64,000 nucleotides of DNA, taken from an uncultured Acetatifactor sp. (lineage in GTDB: Bacteria; Bacillota; Clostridia; Lachnospirales; Lachnospiraceae). This document shows, one piece after another, positions 50,852 through 60,490 of the stretch. The stretch lies in the NCBI GenBank assembly GCA_910578185.1, contig CAJTPN010000003.1:62001-126000 (forward strand). Direction: 5' to 3'. Under the pieces are notes generated by a model. That model saw nothing but the letters and a program-made list of their open reading frames with translations, made no database searches and was not told the DNA's origin. Positions within the stretch are counted from its first letter, which is position 1. Every line of letters starts with the position of its first letter. A program made the translations under genes and the position numbers.

Positions 50852-52648
50852 ATGGCATTTGATGGCGTTACCATAGCAAACGTAGTATCAGAACTGAAAA
50901 AAGAACTGCTGGGAGGACGACTGTACAAAATTGCTCAGCCGGAAGAAGACGAACTGCTCCTGACCATCAAGCATCCTGAGGGCCAGAAGCGCCTGCTCAT
51001 TTCTGCGGAAGCTTCCCTCCCCTTCCTCTATCTGACCCATTCCAACAAACCCAGTCCCATGACGGCGCCCAATTTCTGCATGCTCCTGCGCAAGCACCTG
51101 CAAAACGGACGTATTCTCCGGATTTCCCAGCCGGGACTGGAACGCATCGTGGAAATGGAAATAGAACATTTGGACGAAATGGGAGATCTGTGCCGCAAAA
51201 TATTGATTGTGGAGATCATGGGAAAGCACAGTAATATCATTTTCTGTAATGAAGATCACATCATCATCGACAGCATTAAGCGGGTTTCTGCCGCCGTCAG
51301 TTCCGTCAGGGAAGTACTTCCGGGTAAACCCTATTTCATAGCCCCCACGCAGGACAAGTGCGACGCATTTAGTACGGATCCCCAGCGCTTCCGCGCCATC
51401 CTGTCATCCAGTCCGCAGCCTGTCTTCAAGGCCATATACGGGAATTTCACAGGTATTTCTCCCATCCTTGCACAGGAACTTTGTTATGAAGCCGGCATAG
51501 ACGGGGAGCGCCCCACTGCGGCATTGACCGGTTCGGATTACGATCATCTCTATCGAATGTTTGACCAAATGATCACGTCAGTCCGAGAAGAACGTTTTAC
51601 GCCCAATATCGCCTACACAAACGGCGATCCGGCAGAATTCTGCGCTCTTCCCCTGACGCTTTACGGTTACGGCAAAACCGTCTCCCATGCTTCCCCCATG
51701 GACGCTTCCGCGCTTTGCGGCGACCATATCGTTTCTTACGATTCCATATCCGAGCTGCTGGAAAATTATTACGCCGAAAAAAACACGCTCACCCGTATTC
51801 GTCAAAAATCCTCTGAATTACGACGAATTGTAGCCACCGCACTGGAACGCAATGTAAAAAAATTTGACCTGCAGCAACGCCAGATCAAAGACACGGAAAA
51901 GCGGGAAAAGTACCGAATTTACGGAGAATTGCTGAATACTTATGGCTATCATATGCAGCCTGGAGCAAAATCTCTGGAAGCATTGAATTATTATATCAAT
52001 GAAACTGTGAACATTCCATTGGATCCTGACCTGACCGCAGCGGAAAACGCAAAAAAGTATTTTGAAAAATACGGAAAACTTAAAAGAACTCACGAAGCCC
52101 TGTCGGAATTGACCCGCGAAGTCAAAGAGGAAATCGAACATTTGGAATCCATACAGACAGCGCTTGATATCGCGCTCTATGAAGAAGACCTTGCACAAAT
52201 TAAGGAAGAATTAATTGAGAGCGGCTATATCCGCAAAAAGGCCGGAACAAAAAAGCAAAAAACCACAAGCAAACCTTTCCACTATATCAGCAGCGACGGA
52301 TTTCACATGTATGTGGGAAAAAATAACTATCAGAACGATGAATTAACTTTCAAATTTGCCACCGGAAACGACTGGTGGTTTCACGCAAAGCAGATTCCCG
52401 GTTCCCATGTGATCGTAAAAACCGATGGCGCACAGGAACTTCCTGACCGGACTTTTGAAGAGGCTGCCCGACTGGCTGCATATTATTCCAAAGGAAGGGA
52501 TCAGGAGAAAGTGGAAATAGACTATGTACAGAAAAAACATGTAAAAAAGCCAAACGGCGGAAAACCTGGATTTGTGGTATACTATACCAATTTCTCCATG
52601 GCAATTGACAGCAACATTTCGGACATCACACTTACGGAATCCCAATAA
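50852..52648 (+). CDS. rqcH: RqcH (NFACT/Rqc2-type, fibronectin-binding-like) protein
   Basis: 598 residues; GGAGG 6 bases upstream. NFACT-N starts MAFDGVTIANVVSELKKELL, with HSNIIF and a HhH segment; a long coiled coil (about 290-450) and the NFACT-R domain (FHMYVGKNNYQNDELTFKFA, DWWFHAKQIPGSHVIVK) follow. Binds peptidyl-tRNA-blocked 50S subunits and adds Ala tails in ribosome rescue; older annotations call it fibronectin-binding. Divergent from yicC. Confidence 0.94.
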   Translation: MAFDGVTIANVVSELKKELLGGRLYKIAQPEEDELLLTIKHPEGQKRLLISAEASLPFLYLTHSNKPSPMTAPNFCMLLRKHLQNGRILRISQPGLERIVEMEIEHLDEMGDLCRKILIVEIMGKHSNIIFCNEDHIIIDSIKRVSAAVSSVREVLPGKPYFIAPTQDKCDAFSTDPQRFRAILSSSPQPVFKAIYGNFTGISPILAQELCYEAGIDGERPTAALTGSDYDHLYRMFDQMITSVREERFTPNIAYTNGDPAEFCALPLTLYGYGKTVSHASPMDASALCGDHIVSYDSISELLENYYAEKNTLTRIRQKSSELRRIVATALERNVKKFDLQQRQIKDTEKREKYRIYGELLNTYGYHMQPGAKSLEALNYYINETVNIPLDPDLTAAENAKKYFEKYGKLKRTHEALSELTREVKEEIEHLESIQTALDIALYEEDLAQIKEELIESGYIRKKAGTKKQKTTSKPFHYISSDGFHMYVGKNNYQNDELTFKFATGNDWWFHAKQIPGSHVIVKTDGAQELPDRTFEEAARLAAYYSKGRDQEKVEIDYVQKKHVKKPNGGKPGFVVYYTNFSMAIDSNISDITLTESQ

Positions 52649-52727
52649 CCTTCCGCAAATCAATTTCTCTAATTCATAACTCCTAAAAGGCGGCAAGGAG
52701 GGCGTATATGAGGCAGCCCATACAAGC

Positions 52728-54392
52728 TTACCTCATCAATCTCAGCCTCTTTGCCGCCTTTACCATCAGATATCCTTTTGGCATTCCCCGCAATTCCTCT
52801 TCTGTAATACCGCGAAACAAAAGCAGCAGCACAAAATAAACTCCTGCCGCCACCACGATGGCCACTACCACAGATATCCTTGGGGAATATGTCAGCATCA
52901 GAAGACCTTCATAAGTCGCCCAGGCCACGGCTCCCATTAATCCCGCGGCAAAAAAGGGGACTACAAATGTCTTCCATACTTCCTGTCGGTACCCCATGGC
53001 TCTATGTATCGCGATCTGGTTCAGCACGCACATAATACCGGAATACAGCGTATTTACAACAGCAATTCCATAAAGATCCAGACTTGTAAAGCCTACCAGA
53101 AGAATCCCCGTCACGGTCTGAACCGCCAGCGCAATTCCGGCATTGATGATGGGAATGTTCAGCTTACCAAGTCCTTGAAGAATATTATTGCTCAAGGTGG
53201 ACAGGGCATAAAAAACCACAGAGAGAGAAAGCGCCATTAACAGTTTGGCGGCAAGCTCCTCTTCAGCCTCCGTATTATGAAACAATAATCCTGTCACCGG
53301 TTTTGCCAGCACAAACAATCCCACCGCACAGGGGATGGATAATATCATAATGGTCTTAACAGCCACCCCTATCTTTTCCTTTGCCCCCTCCAAATCCGCC
53401 GCCGCTATCATCTGCGCCACGGTAGGAATCATTGCTGCACCCATGGCAGTTGCAAAAGCAATGGGAATATTGGCAATGGTCTGAGCCTGCCCCACAAAAA
53501 GCCCCCAGCGGGAGGAAAGAACTACCTCATCCAGCCCCCGTCTTTCCAGAAACGTCTTCAGATAAACGCTGTTGTTCACCGCACTGCTCAAATTATAGAC
53601 TGCCGTACTCAAAATATATGGCGTCACCACCATGGTAATCAATTTCAAAATACTTCCGTAAGACTCCTGCTCCTTATGCGGATCCCGATTCACCCGTCTG
53701 CAGATGACCTTGCGGTTCAGCAAATAGACCGAAGCCATAAACAGCAATGCCACCAGTACCCCGGCACCTGTGCCAAGAGCGCTTCCGATGGCGCCGTATG
53801 TGGCCCTTTTGATCAGCCCTGCCTCGTCTGCAGGAAACTCCAGGCTGCCCATAACCCCCCGAATGAGAAAATATGCCGCAGCCACACTTACCACCGCATT
53901 GGCAATCTGCTCTAGTATCTGGGAAATGGAGGTCTGTACCATACTCTTATGCGCCTGAAAATACCCCCGAAGCACACCTAAAATACCATAGATAAAAATA
54001 GTGGGGGCAAAAGTCTGAAGCACCACAACGGCTGCTTCCTCCACAAAAAGCCCCGCTCCAAAGTACAAGAACAGGCTCGCCAAGCCGCCTACTACCAAAA
54101 CATACCCCAGCGCACATTTAAAAATCCTGTGCGCATTTCGGAATTCCCTTACGGCAAGCTTCTGCGCTATTACTTTTGAAATGGCCGAAGGAATACTGTA
54201 CGAAGAAATCAGTAAAATTATAGTATAATAATTATATGCCGAACCATAATATCCCCATCCCAGGGCTCCGATGACATTATGCAAAGGGCTCCTGTATAGG
54301 AGCCCTATAATCCGGCTGATAATCCCGGCTGCCGCCAGTATCCCTGCCTGCATTATGAAGCCGTTTTTAAAGCCGTCCTTAGTTCTTAACAT
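52728..54392 (-). CDS. MOP-superfamily lipid/oligosaccharide flippase (SpoVB/MurJ-like)
   Basis: 554 residues from MLRTKDGFKNGFIM. About 14 membrane segments; AGIISRIIGLLYRSPLHNVIG at the start is typical of the SpoVB/YtgP polysaccharide-biosynthesis group. Members flip lipid-linked precursors of peptidoglycan or polysaccharide. The start lies directly behind glgA (stop at 54395), so the two are coupled, though a functional link to glycogen is not expected. Confidence 0.9.
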   Translation of the reverse strand: MLRTKDGFKNGFIMQAGILAAAGIISRIIGLLYRSPLHNVIGALGWGYYGSAYNYYTIILLISSYSIPSAISKVIAQKLAVREFRNAHRIFKCALGYVLVVGGLASLFLYFGAGLFVEEAAVVVLQTFAPTIFIYGILGVLRGYFQAHKSMVQTSISQILEQIANAVVSVAAAYFLIRGVMGSLEFPADEAGLIKRATYGAIGSALGTGAGVLVALLFMASVYLLNRKVICRRVNRDPHKEQESYGSILKLITMVVTPYILSTAVYNLSSAVNNSVYLKTFLERRGLDEVVLSSRWGLFVGQAQTIANIPIAFATAMGAAMIPTVAQMIAAADLEGAKEKIGVAVKTIMILSIPCAVGLFVLAKPVTGLLFHNTEAEEELAAKLLMALSLSVVFYALSTLSNNILQGLGKLNIPIINAGIALAVQTVTGILLVGFTSLDLYGIAVVNTLYSGIMCVLNQIAIHRAMGYRQEVWKTFVVPFFAAGLMGAVAWATYEGLLMLTYSPRISVVVAIVVAAGVYFVLLLLFRGITEEELRGMPKGYLMVKAAKRLRLMR

Positions 54393-54394
54393 CT

Positions 54395-55840
54395 CTAACC
54401 TACCAGCCAATCATACATTTCCTGATATTTCGCCGCAGATACATTCCATGAGAAATCCGCCGCCATCGCCCTGTCAACCAGCTTGTTCCATTCACGTCTC
54501 TTGTCATAATATATTTGTTCGGCATAGCGGACAGTATTCAACATTTCATGGGCATTATAATTGGTAAAGCTAAAACCTGTTCCGGAACTCTCATATTCGT
54601 TGTAAGGAACAACCGTATCCTTAAGCCCCCCCGTTTCGCGCACGATGGGAATCGTACCGTAGCGCAGCGCCATCAACTGACTTAGGCCACACGGCTCAAA
54701 CAAAGACGGCATCAGAAACGCATCACAGGATGCATATATCTTATGCGAAAGGGCATCGGAATAATAAATATTCGCAGATACCTTATCGCTGTATTTCCAG
54801 TCAAAATGGCGAAACATATTCTCATAGCGTTCCTCGCCGGTTCCCAGCACCACCAGCTGTACGTCATCCTGACACAATTCGTTCATCACATAGGCAATCA
54901 GGTCGAAGCCCTTCTGGTCCGTAAGCCTGGACACGATTCCTATCATCATCTTCCTGTCGTCCTGCCGCAACCCAAGTTCCTGCTGCAGGGCACGTTTATT
55001 CTTTACCTTTTCCTTCCGGAAATTCACGGCATTATAGGGATTGGGAATATGAGGATCCGTCTCCGGATTAAATTCCTCATAGTCAATGCCGTTTACAATT
55101 CCCCGCAAGTCTCCCTTTCTGGCCCTAAGCAGTCCATCCAGCCCTTCCCCATAAAAAGGCGTCTTAATTTCCTCCGCATAAGTACTGCTCACCGTGGTCA
55201 CGGCATCGGCGTAGACAATTCCCCCCTTTAGCAGATTGGCGTCCTTATAGGCCTCCAGTTTATCCGAGGTAAAAAAGTAATCCGGCAGGCCGGTGATTCC
55301 CTTCACGGTTTTAGTATCCCACTTTCCCTGAAACTTCAGGTTGTGGATTGTGATAACTGATTTCATGCCGCGGAAAAAATCTCCTCCCAGAAATCGTTCC
55401 TTCATATAAACGGGGATTAATCCTGTCTGCCAGTCATGACAGTGAATGACATCCGGCCGAAAATCAACTACGGGCAATATGGAAAGCACCGCCTTACAAA
55501 AATAGGCATATCTCTCAATCTCCCACTTAGGGTCATCCGTATACGGCTTCGGTCCGCTGAAATAATATTCATTGTCCACAAAATAATAATGTACACCGTC
55601 AACTTCCGCTTCCAGAACTCCCACATACATACTCTTCCAGTTAAAATCCAAGTAAAAATGAGTCACATATCGAAGCTTATCCTTCATTTCCTGTTTCATG
55701 CAGGCATATTTAGGAAGAATGACTCTCACATCAAAATACTGTCTGTCAATACATTTTGGCAGGGATCCCACTACGTCGGCCAAACCTCCTGTCTTGATAA
55801 AAGGTACCCCCTCTGATGCCGCAAAAAGAATTTTCTTCAT
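54395..55840 (-). CDS. glgA: Glycogen synthase (ADP-glucose)
   Basis: 481 residues from MKKILFAASEGVPFIKTGGL, with GGAGG 6 bases upstream. The KTGGLADV ADP-glucose loop, VIHCHDWQTGLIPVYMKE and the C-terminal PSLFEPCGLSQLMALRYG / RETGGLKDTV motifs are all present. GT5 enzyme extending alpha-1,4-glucan. Full length. Other glycogen genes are not in the window. Confidence 0.95.
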   Translation of the reverse strand: MKKILFAASEGVPFIKTGGLADVVGSLPKCIDRQYFDVRVILPKYACMKQEMKDKLRYVTHFYLDFNWKSMYVGVLEAEVDGVHYYFVDNEYYFSGPKPYTDDPKWEIERYAYFCKAVLSILPVVDFRPDVIHCHDWQTGLIPVYMKERFLGGDFFRGMKSVITIHNLKFQGKWDTKTVKGITGLPDYFFTSDKLEAYKDANLLKGGIVYADAVTTVSSTYAEEIKTPFYGEGLDGLLRARKGDLRGIVNGIDYEEFNPETDPHIPNPYNAVNFRKEKVKNKRALQQELGLRQDDRKMMIGIVSRLTDQKGFDLIAYVMNELCQDDVQLVVLGTGEERYENMFRHFDWKYSDKVSANIYYSDALSHKIYASCDAFLMPSLFEPCGLSQLMALRYGTIPIVRETGGLKDTVVPYNEYESSGTGFSFTNYNAHEMLNTVRYAEQIYYDKRREWNKLVDRAMAADFSWNVSAAKYQEMYDWLVG

Positions 55841-55950
55841 CGTAACCTCCACTGACCTCAACTCATGCTTATTACTTACCTGTCTCAATTATACAACAAT
55901 ATCCGTCCAGTGGAAAGTATTTCCTTCACAAAAATTTCTTATAATTTTCT

Positions 55951-56469
55951 TTATGAACGGTATGAAAGTCGTATCCTGTCTGCAATCAATGCAATAAATT
56001 CCGAATTCGTAGGTTTTCCTTTTCCCGTGTCAATTGTATAGCCAAACAACGCGTCCAGGGTCTCCATTCTTCCTCTGCTCCATGCCACTTCAATGGCATG
56101 CCGAATCGCACGCTCCACACGGCTGGGTGTGGTCTGGAAGCGCTTTGCTATGGTAGGATAAAGTATCTTGGTAATGGAACTGATCATACCGGGATCCTCA
56201 ACGGACATCATAATGGCCTCCCTCAGGTATTGATATCCTTTGATATGTGCCGGGACGCCGATCTCATGTATCATGTCTGTCACATCCTGTTCCAGGTCCC
56301 GTACTGCCACCGCCTTTGGTTTCTCGGGAACCGCAGTCCTGGGTGCTGTACTTTTCCCGGAAGGTACCGTGATCATGATTTGAAATTCTTTGTCGCCGTT
56401 CATCAGATCTCCCAATATTTTGTATATTTTTTCATTATCCTTTGTAGCTGTCAGATTCAGCTGTTCCAT
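55951..56469 (-). CDS. Spo0A C-terminal-domain protein lacking the receiver
   Basis: 172 residues from MEQLNLTATKDNE (GGAGG 7 bases upstream). Residues 65-170 are the Spo0A effector domain: DMIHEIGVPAHIKGYQYLRE, PTIAKRFQTTPSRVERAIRH and NSEFIALIADRIRL. The N-terminal 60 residues are short and unrelated to a receiver domain, so there is no phosphorylation site. It is therefore not the canonical spo0A but a paralogue that might bind 0A boxes constitutively. Between glgA and ptsI. Confidence 0.85.
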   Translation of the reverse strand: MEQLNLTATKDNEKIYKILGDLMNGDKEFQIMITVPSGKSTAPRTAVPEKPKAVAVRDLEQDVTDMIHEIGVPAHIKGYQYLREAIMMSVEDPGMISSITKILYPTIAKRFQTTPSRVERAIRHAIEVAWSRGRMETLDALFGYTIDTGKGKPTNSEFIALIADRIRLSYRS

Positions 56470-56609
56470 CAAACTACCTCCATAAAAAAATTTTTGGTTA
56501 CAGGTAAAAATGTAACACATGTTGTCTAAATTTCTTCTTTCTTATTATAAAAGGGAAATGTTTGATATCGCAACTGTAAACCATCGCAAGTTTCGCCTCA
56601 AGGCACCAA

Positions 56610-56645
56610 AAAAGTACGCAAAGTGATTGCATTCTGCGTACTTTT
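56610..56645 (-). terminator. Terminator after ptsI
   Basis: On the minus strand AAAAGTACGCA (56645-56635) pairs with TGCGTACTTTT (56620-56610), then TTTGG. It lies 20 bases after the ptsI stop. Confidence 0.75.
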
Positions 56646-56665
56646 ACATCTTCCCCGCAAAAAAC

Positions 56666-58285
56666 CTATAATCCTCTGATTTTCTGCCGCAACCGTAAAA
56701 TTTCTCCCGGAGCCACACTGAATTCATCGATTCCCATCTCCAAAAATCTCTCTGTAAACCTCGTGTCCGCCGCCAAGTCGCCGCAGACACCAATCCAGAT
56801 TCCGGCCTCATGGGCCTGTTTTGCCGCCATCTCCGTGAGACGAAGCACCGCCCTGTGCCCGGGATCCGCAAACTGCTCCAAATAACCGCTGCCTCTGTCC
56901 AATGCCAATGTGAATTGTGTCAGATCATTGGTTCCCACGCTGAAAAAATCCACCTCCTTTGCCAGCTCTCCCGCCAGCAGCGCCGCAGCAGGCGTTTCTA
57001 TCATAATTCCGGTAGGCACCTGTTCCAAAAAGGTTTCCCCTCTGTGGGAAAGTTCCTGCCTAGCCTGTTCCTCCAAAGTCTTCAGTTGACATACCTCCTC
57101 CGGAGATGTAATCATGGGATACATAATACGCAGACATCCGTACCGCCCCGCTCTGTACAAGGCTCTTAACTGCGTCTTCAAAAGCTCCGGGTACCGCAGC
57201 CCAAGGCGTATGGCCCGCAGCCCAAGGGCTGGATTCTCTTCCCTTGCCGTCCCCACATAAGGCACCTGCTTATCCGCACCGATGTCAAAGGTACGTATCA
57301 CCACTTCCTTCCCTTCCATCCGCTCCAAAACCTGTCTGTAAAAGACAAACAAATCCTCCTCCGAAGGCGCTTCCCTTCTTCCCAAATACAGCAGCTCACT
57401 TCGCAGAAGCCCGATTCCGCCCGCGTCGTTTTCCCGGGCGGCCCACACATCCGCCATGGTCCCTACATTTGCAAATACCTTAACGCTCCTGCCGCTTCCC
57501 GTTACATTGCGCTTTCCCTTCAAGTCATTTAGCAGCAATCTGCGCCGATCCGCTTCCTCCTTTTTACGTCTCATGGAATTTAGCGTCTCCTCATCCGGAT
57601 CCAGATAAAGCACACCTTCAAAACCGTCTATCGCCGCAAGCACCGCGTCAAATTCCTCTCTCAGTTCATCACCCAGTTTGAATAAAGCCGGTATCCCCAT
57701 GCTTTTCGCCAAAATCGCAGTGTGCGAACGGACACCCCCGCCGCACAAGGCAAATCCGATCACCTTATCCTTTGTAAACTGCACCGTCTCGCTGGGCAAT
57801 AAATCTTCTGCCGCAAGAATAAAAGGACCGTCGGGGAAATTGGTTTCTTTTCCGCCTCCCTCCAATATGTTCAGCAGTCTGGCGGTTATGTCACGAACAT
57901 CCTGGGCCCGTTCCATTATGTACGGATCTCCCGTCTCTTCCAGCTGTTTCGCCATATAACGCCCCGTTGTCTGCACCGCACATTCCGCGCTGACCTTCTC
58001 CTGGGATATCATGCGCTCCGCTGATTCCGTAAATTCCGGATCTCGCAAAAGAAGTTTCTGCATTTCAAAAATAGCCGCGTTTGCCTCACCCACCGTTTTC
58101 AGGCTCTGTCTCTGCACATCCTGCAGCTGCTCCCACGCAATCATAATCGCCTGTTCATAGCGCTGCAGTTCCCTTTGGCAATCTTTTGCCGGGGCATATT
58201 GATTTTCCTGATTTCTTCTTCCATAATAAAACAATCTTCCAATACAGATATCTTCATATACGCTGATCCCCTGAATTACTCTCAT
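56666..58285 (-). CDS. ptsI: PTS enzyme I
   Basis: 539 residues from MRVIQGISVYEDI (GGAAGGTGGAG just upstream). The phospho-His site GGGVRSHTAILAKSMGIPAL is near residue 190; the PEP-binding part has LRSELLYLGR, RTFDIGADKQVPY, IMIETPAAALLAGELAKEVD and VGTNDLTQFTLALDR. Transfers phosphate from PEP to HPr. Slightly shorter than the usual 570 residues and without ptsH beside it. Confidence 0.94.
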   Translation of the reverse strand: MRVIQGISVYEDICIGRLFYYGRRNQENQYAPAKDCQRELQRYEQAIMIAWEQLQDVQRQSLKTVGEANAAIFEMQKLLLRDPEFTESAERMISQEKVSAECAVQTTGRYMAKQLEETGDPYIMERAQDVRDITARLLNILEGGGKETNFPDGPFILAAEDLLPSETVQFTKDKVIGFALCGGGVRSHTAILAKSMGIPALFKLGDELREEFDAVLAAIDGFEGVLYLDPDEETLNSMRRKKEEADRRRLLLNDLKGKRNVTGSGRSVKVFANVGTMADVWAARENDAGGIGLLRSELLYLGRREAPSEEDLFVFYRQVLERMEGKEVVIRTFDIGADKQVPYVGTAREENPALGLRAIRLGLRYPELLKTQLRALYRAGRYGCLRIMYPMITSPEEVCQLKTLEEQARQELSHRGETFLEQVPTGIMIETPAAALLAGELAKEVDFFSVGTNDLTQFTLALDRGSGYLEQFADPGHRAVLRLTEMAAKQAHEAGIWIGVCGDLAADTRFTERFLEMGIDEFSVAPGEILRLRQKIRGL

Positions 58286-58487
58286 GCTCCACCTTCCTTT
58301 CCCGTCATCTGAATCAAAAGCTGACGCCTTTGGTAAGCCATATCGGTCTGCCGTGAAATATTTCAGCTGAAACACTTCGGGTTTGGCCACTGCCTGTAAC
58401 ACTTACGTTTGGGTGCTGCCCCGGCTGTTCCATGCCTTGAATATAGACTTATTATACCATGTTTTACATTCATTACAAAAGAAAAAC

Positions 58488-58516
58488 TTGCAAGCATTCA
58501 CAAACTATTATATGAT
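58488..58516 (+). promoter_or_regulatory. Promoter of malic enzyme gene
   Basis: TTGCAA (58488-58493), 17-base spacer, TATGAT (58511-58516), about 42 bases before the ATG. Confidence 0.55.
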
Positions 58517-58558
58517 ACATTTAGCTTTTGATTCTAAAAGAATGGAGAGAGATACCTA

Positions 58559-59716
58559 ATGAAAAATGAAGAAAATAATAAAGCCCTTTTGATGCATGAG
58601 AAATGGAATGGCAAACTGGAGATTGTCTCCAAAGCGCCCGTTAAATCCAGAGAAGATCTGGCTGTCGCCTATACCCCCGGCGTGGCAGAGCCCTGTAAAG
58701 TCATCGCAAAGGACCAGGAAGCCGCCTACAAATATACCATGAAGTCAAACACAGTGGCAGTAATCTCCGATGGCAGTGCCGTACTTGGCCTGGGCAATAT
58801 AGGTCCCCATGCCGCCATGCCCGTAATGGAGGGAAAAGCCGTACTGTTCAAGGAATTCGGGGGAATCAATGCCATCCCCATCTGTCTGGACACCCAGGAT
58901 ACAGAAGAGATTATCAAAGCCGTCACCTGGCTGGCTCCCGCCTTTGGGGGCATCAACCTGGAAGACATCAGCGCTCCCAGATGCTTTGAGATCGAGGAGC
59001 GCCTGAAAGCGACTCTGGACATTCCTGTCTTTCACGACGATCAGCACGGCACCGCCATCGTGGTATTGGCAGGCATTATCAACGGTCTGAAGGTAGTGGG
59101 AAAACAAAAAGAGGACTGTAAGGTGGTCATCAACGGCGCAGGCAGCGCGGGCGTCGCGATTGCAAAACTGCTTTTAACCTACGGCTTTACTAACGTTCTC
59201 CTATGCGACAAAGCAGGGATTTTATCCAAGTCTACGGAGAACCTGAATTGGATGCAGGAAGAAATGACAAAGGTGACAAATCTCGCCAATGAGACGGGTA
59301 CGCTTGCCGATGCCTTAAAAGGCGCCGATATTTTCGTAGGGGTTTCGGCTCCCAATATTGTTACCTCCGAAATGGTAGCCTCCATGAATCAAGACGCCAT
59401 CCTGTTTCCCATGGCAAACCCGGTTCCCGAGATCATGCCGGACGTGGCAAAAGCTGCAGGCGCGAGAGTCGTGGGCACGGGCAGAAGCGATTTTCCCAAC
59501 CAAATCAACAATGTGGTCGCGTTCCCCGGTATCTTCAAAGGCGCCTTGGAGGGACGGGCAACCGGAATCACGGAAGAGATGAAGCTGGCTGCCGCCATAG
59601 CCATTGCCGGACTGGTTCCGGAAGATATGCTTAACGAAAATAACATAATGCCGGAAGCCTTTGATCCGAAAGTGGTGGAAGCGGTGGCAAACGCCGTGAA
59701 ATCTCATATTCGGTAA
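58559..59716 (+). CDS. NAD(P)-dependent malic enzyme
   Basis: 385 residues; the ATG follows GGAGAGAG. The N-terminal VAYTPGVAEPC motif with the catalytic Tyr, IPVFHDDQHGTAIV with metal-binding acids and VVINGAGSAGVAIAKLL for NAD(P) binding are present. Oxidatively decarboxylates malate to pyruvate. The short bacterial form without a fused phosphotransacetylase domain. Cofactor preference is not certain from sequence. Confidence 0.94.
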   Translation: MKNEENNKALLMHEKWNGKLEIVSKAPVKSREDLAVAYTPGVAEPCKVIAKDQEAAYKYTMKSNTVAVISDGSAVLGLGNIGPHAAMPVMEGKAVLFKEFGGINAIPICLDTQDTEEIIKAVTWLAPAFGGINLEDISAPRCFEIEERLKATLDIPVFHDDQHGTAIVVLAGIINGLKVVGKQKEDCKVVINGAGSAGVAIAKLLLTYGFTNVLLCDKAGILSKSTENLNWMQEEMTKVTNLANETGTLADALKGADIFVGVSAPNIVTSEMVASMNQDAILFPMANPVPEIMPDVAKAAGARVVGTGRSDFPNQINNVVAFPGIFKGALEGRATGITEEMKLAAAIAIAGLVPEDMLNENNIMPEAFDPKVVEAVANAVKSHIR

Positions 59717-59879
59717 AACAGCAGGGCGACTACTGTCCTCTTCTCGGAAAACGCAGAAAACACTCGGCCAAATGCGAAGAAAACGATACACCAGAACACT
59801 TTTCCCACAAGGCCCAAAGGGAATGCTGAGGCCGGTATGCTTGTCCGTACCGCAACTATATCATAAAAGGATGGAAATC

Positions 59880-60395
59880 ATGCTGCAAGACCCATTAACC
59901 CTCTACAAATTAATCGTACTTTATATGCTGGACCGCATCAACTTTGCCATGACCGCCGCACAGGTAAGTGACTATATATTGGACCGCGACTACACAAACT
60001 ACCTCACCCTGCAGCAGGTTATCCACGAACTGACGGACGCCAGGCTGGTTTCCTCTAAAACCACCCACAACCGCACCCTTCTGACCATTACTTCAGAAGG
60101 GCGTCAGACCCTGCACTTCTTCCAGAATCGCATCAGTGACGCCATCAAGGAGGATGTCAACACTTATTTCCGTGAAAAGGAATATGATCTGCGAAACGAA
60201 ATCTCCGTCCTGGGAGAATATTACAAATCCACCTCCGGAGAGTACGAAGCACATCTGGTGGCACAGGAACGCGGAATCAACCTAATTGACATTACCCTGT
60301 CCGTCCCAACGGAAGATACCGCCGCCGCCATCTGCGACAACTGGCAGAAAAAAAGCAGTGAAATCTATCAATACCTGACCAGTCAACTCTTCTGA
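59880..60395 (+). CDS. DUF4364 family protein
   Basis: 171 residues from MLQDPLTLYKLIVLYM, with AAAGGATGG upstream (an ATG 9 bases earlier is possible). A winged-helix-like N-terminal half (MTAAQVSDYILDRDYTNYLT, TTHNRTLLTITSEGRQTL) and a mixed C-terminal half, matching DUF4364, a clostridial family likely to bind DNA. Function unknown. It ends shortly before a bidirectional terminator. Confidence 0.85.
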   Translation: MLQDPLTLYKLIVLYMLDRINFAMTAAQVSDYILDRDYTNYLTLQQVIHELTDARLVSSKTTHNRTLLTITSEGRQTLHFFQNRISDAIKEDVNTYFREKEYDLRNEISVLGEYYKSTSGEYEAHLVAQERGINLIDITLSVPTEDTAAAICDNWQKKSSEIYQYLTSQLF

Positions 60396-60457
60396 TATCA
60401 CGTTTACAAGGTACGGTTGTTTCGCTTCACCGCCGCCTTTGGCATTGCCTGTCAAAA

Positions 60458-60490
60458 AAGAGAGGATGTAAATATTTTTACACCCCCTCT
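60458..60490. terminator. Bidirectional terminator
   Basis: AGAGGATGTAAA (60461-60472) with TTTACACCCCCTCT (60477-60490) forms a hairpin with T-runs on both sides (TTTTTTGCC on plus, CTTTTTTGAC on minus). It overlaps the rarA stop codon and separates it from DUF4364. Confidence 0.7.
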
